From contig CALVEM010000003.1 in assembly GCA_944326605.1 (NCBI GenBank), positions 116,442-180,441 on the forward strand: a stretch of 64,000 nucleotides of DNA. Reading direction: 5' to 3'. Shown here one piece after another: positions 63,951 through 64,000 of the stretch. The translations under genes and the position numbers were made by a program. This DNA is from Candidatus Gastranaerophilales bacterium (GTDB lineage: Bacteria; Cyanobacteriota; Vampirovibrionia; Gastranaerophilales; Gastranaerophilaceae). The notes beneath the pieces were generated by a model. The model saw nothing but the letters and a program-made list of their open reading frames with translations. It did not search any database and was not told the DNA's origin. Position 1 is the first letter of the stretch. Every line of letters begins with the position of its first letter.

Positions 63951-64000
63951 ATGGGTATGGCAGCTTCGCAAGCCAGATTCTTAGGACTGACTGCGAGAAA
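63951..64000 (+). CDS. Paralogue of the MGMAASQARFLGLTARK family, 3' end cut by window edge
   Basis: Only 16 codons are inside the window. They encode MGMAASQARFLGLTAR, identical to the start of the protein at 32734. AAAGGGA lies about 8 bases before the ATG. The conserved leader and promoter support a real, co-regulated paralogue. Confidence 0.8.
   Translation, partial: MGMAASQARFLGLTAR

Noticed and set aside
1..64000. Search for tRNA genes, CRISPR arrays, insertion sequences or prophage
   Set aside because: I found no T-loop-like cloverleaf candidates, no regularly spaced direct repeats with unique spacers, and no transposase, integrase or phage structural protein.

Overview
This 64 kb, AT-rich window is almost wholly coding. 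It looks like chromosome from an anaerobic, Gram-negative-type bacterium of the Gastranaerophilales (Melainabacteria/Vampirovibrionia, sister to photosynthetic Cyanobacteria). That placement is inferred from protein style: prepilin-like proteins starting AFTLAEVLITLGIIG, the MGMAASQARFLGLTARK paralogue family, and several ISFTS-type orphan proteins. HydG, desulfoferrodoxin (superoxide reductase) and ferritin point to an anaerobic, fermentative, hydrogenase-bearing life. Lgt and an Mla-type permease/ATPase pair fit a lipoprotein-bearing double-membrane envelope. I saw no tRNA, rRNA, CRISPR array, insertion sequence or prophage.

Layout. 1-5.3 kb: end of a prepilin-like gene; a two-component cassette (REC-PAS-histidine kinase, LuxR-type regulator, membrane-anchored unknown); then the oxygen-defence pair dfx-ftn. 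5.4-5.65 kb: a large SRP RNA with its own promoter and terminator. 6.2-8.8 kb: TPR lipoprotein, lgt, MFS transporter. 8.9-15.6 kb: one long + strand operon: orphan ClpX-type zinc finger, unknown, ruvX, DUF1292, a six-repeat Clp N-domain protein without ATPase, tilS, hpt, histidine kinase. 16-24 kb: uvrB, a CpaE/CpaF-like pair, a prepilin-like gene with a repeat-built leader and a poly-G tract, and a glycosyltransferase. 24-36 kb: accessory genes: YdjC deacetylase, phospholipase-D-like protein, another prepilin, XRE regulator, possible ADP-ribosyltransferase-fold protein, VWA protein, PLP lyase, an alpha-glucan phosphorylase lacking its PLP lysine, a FliA-like-promoter gene and a six-hairpin protein. 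36-43 kb: smc-scpA-scpB and an overlapping metalloprotease. 43-52 kb: flavoprotein, YbaK, MlaE/MlaF-like, aminotransferase, smpB, formyltransferase, hydG, mnmA. 52-64 kb: glmU, two secreted proteins flanking a drug-efflux MFS, typA, histidine kinase, TPR protein, a homocitrate/isopropylmalate-synthase relative, and the start of a second FliA-like-promoter gene.

The strongest cross-cutting signal is promoter architecture. Ten first-in-transcript genes have a sigma-70 -10 hexamer ending exactly 6 (once 7) bases before the ATG and no Shine-Dalgarno site. Operon-internal genes usually do have one. This predicts frequent leaderless mRNAs. Other leads are the repeat-encoded prepilin leader whose frame depends on a G10 tract, the Clp N-domain repeat protein beside an orphan ClpX zinc finger, and the lysine-less phosphorylase.
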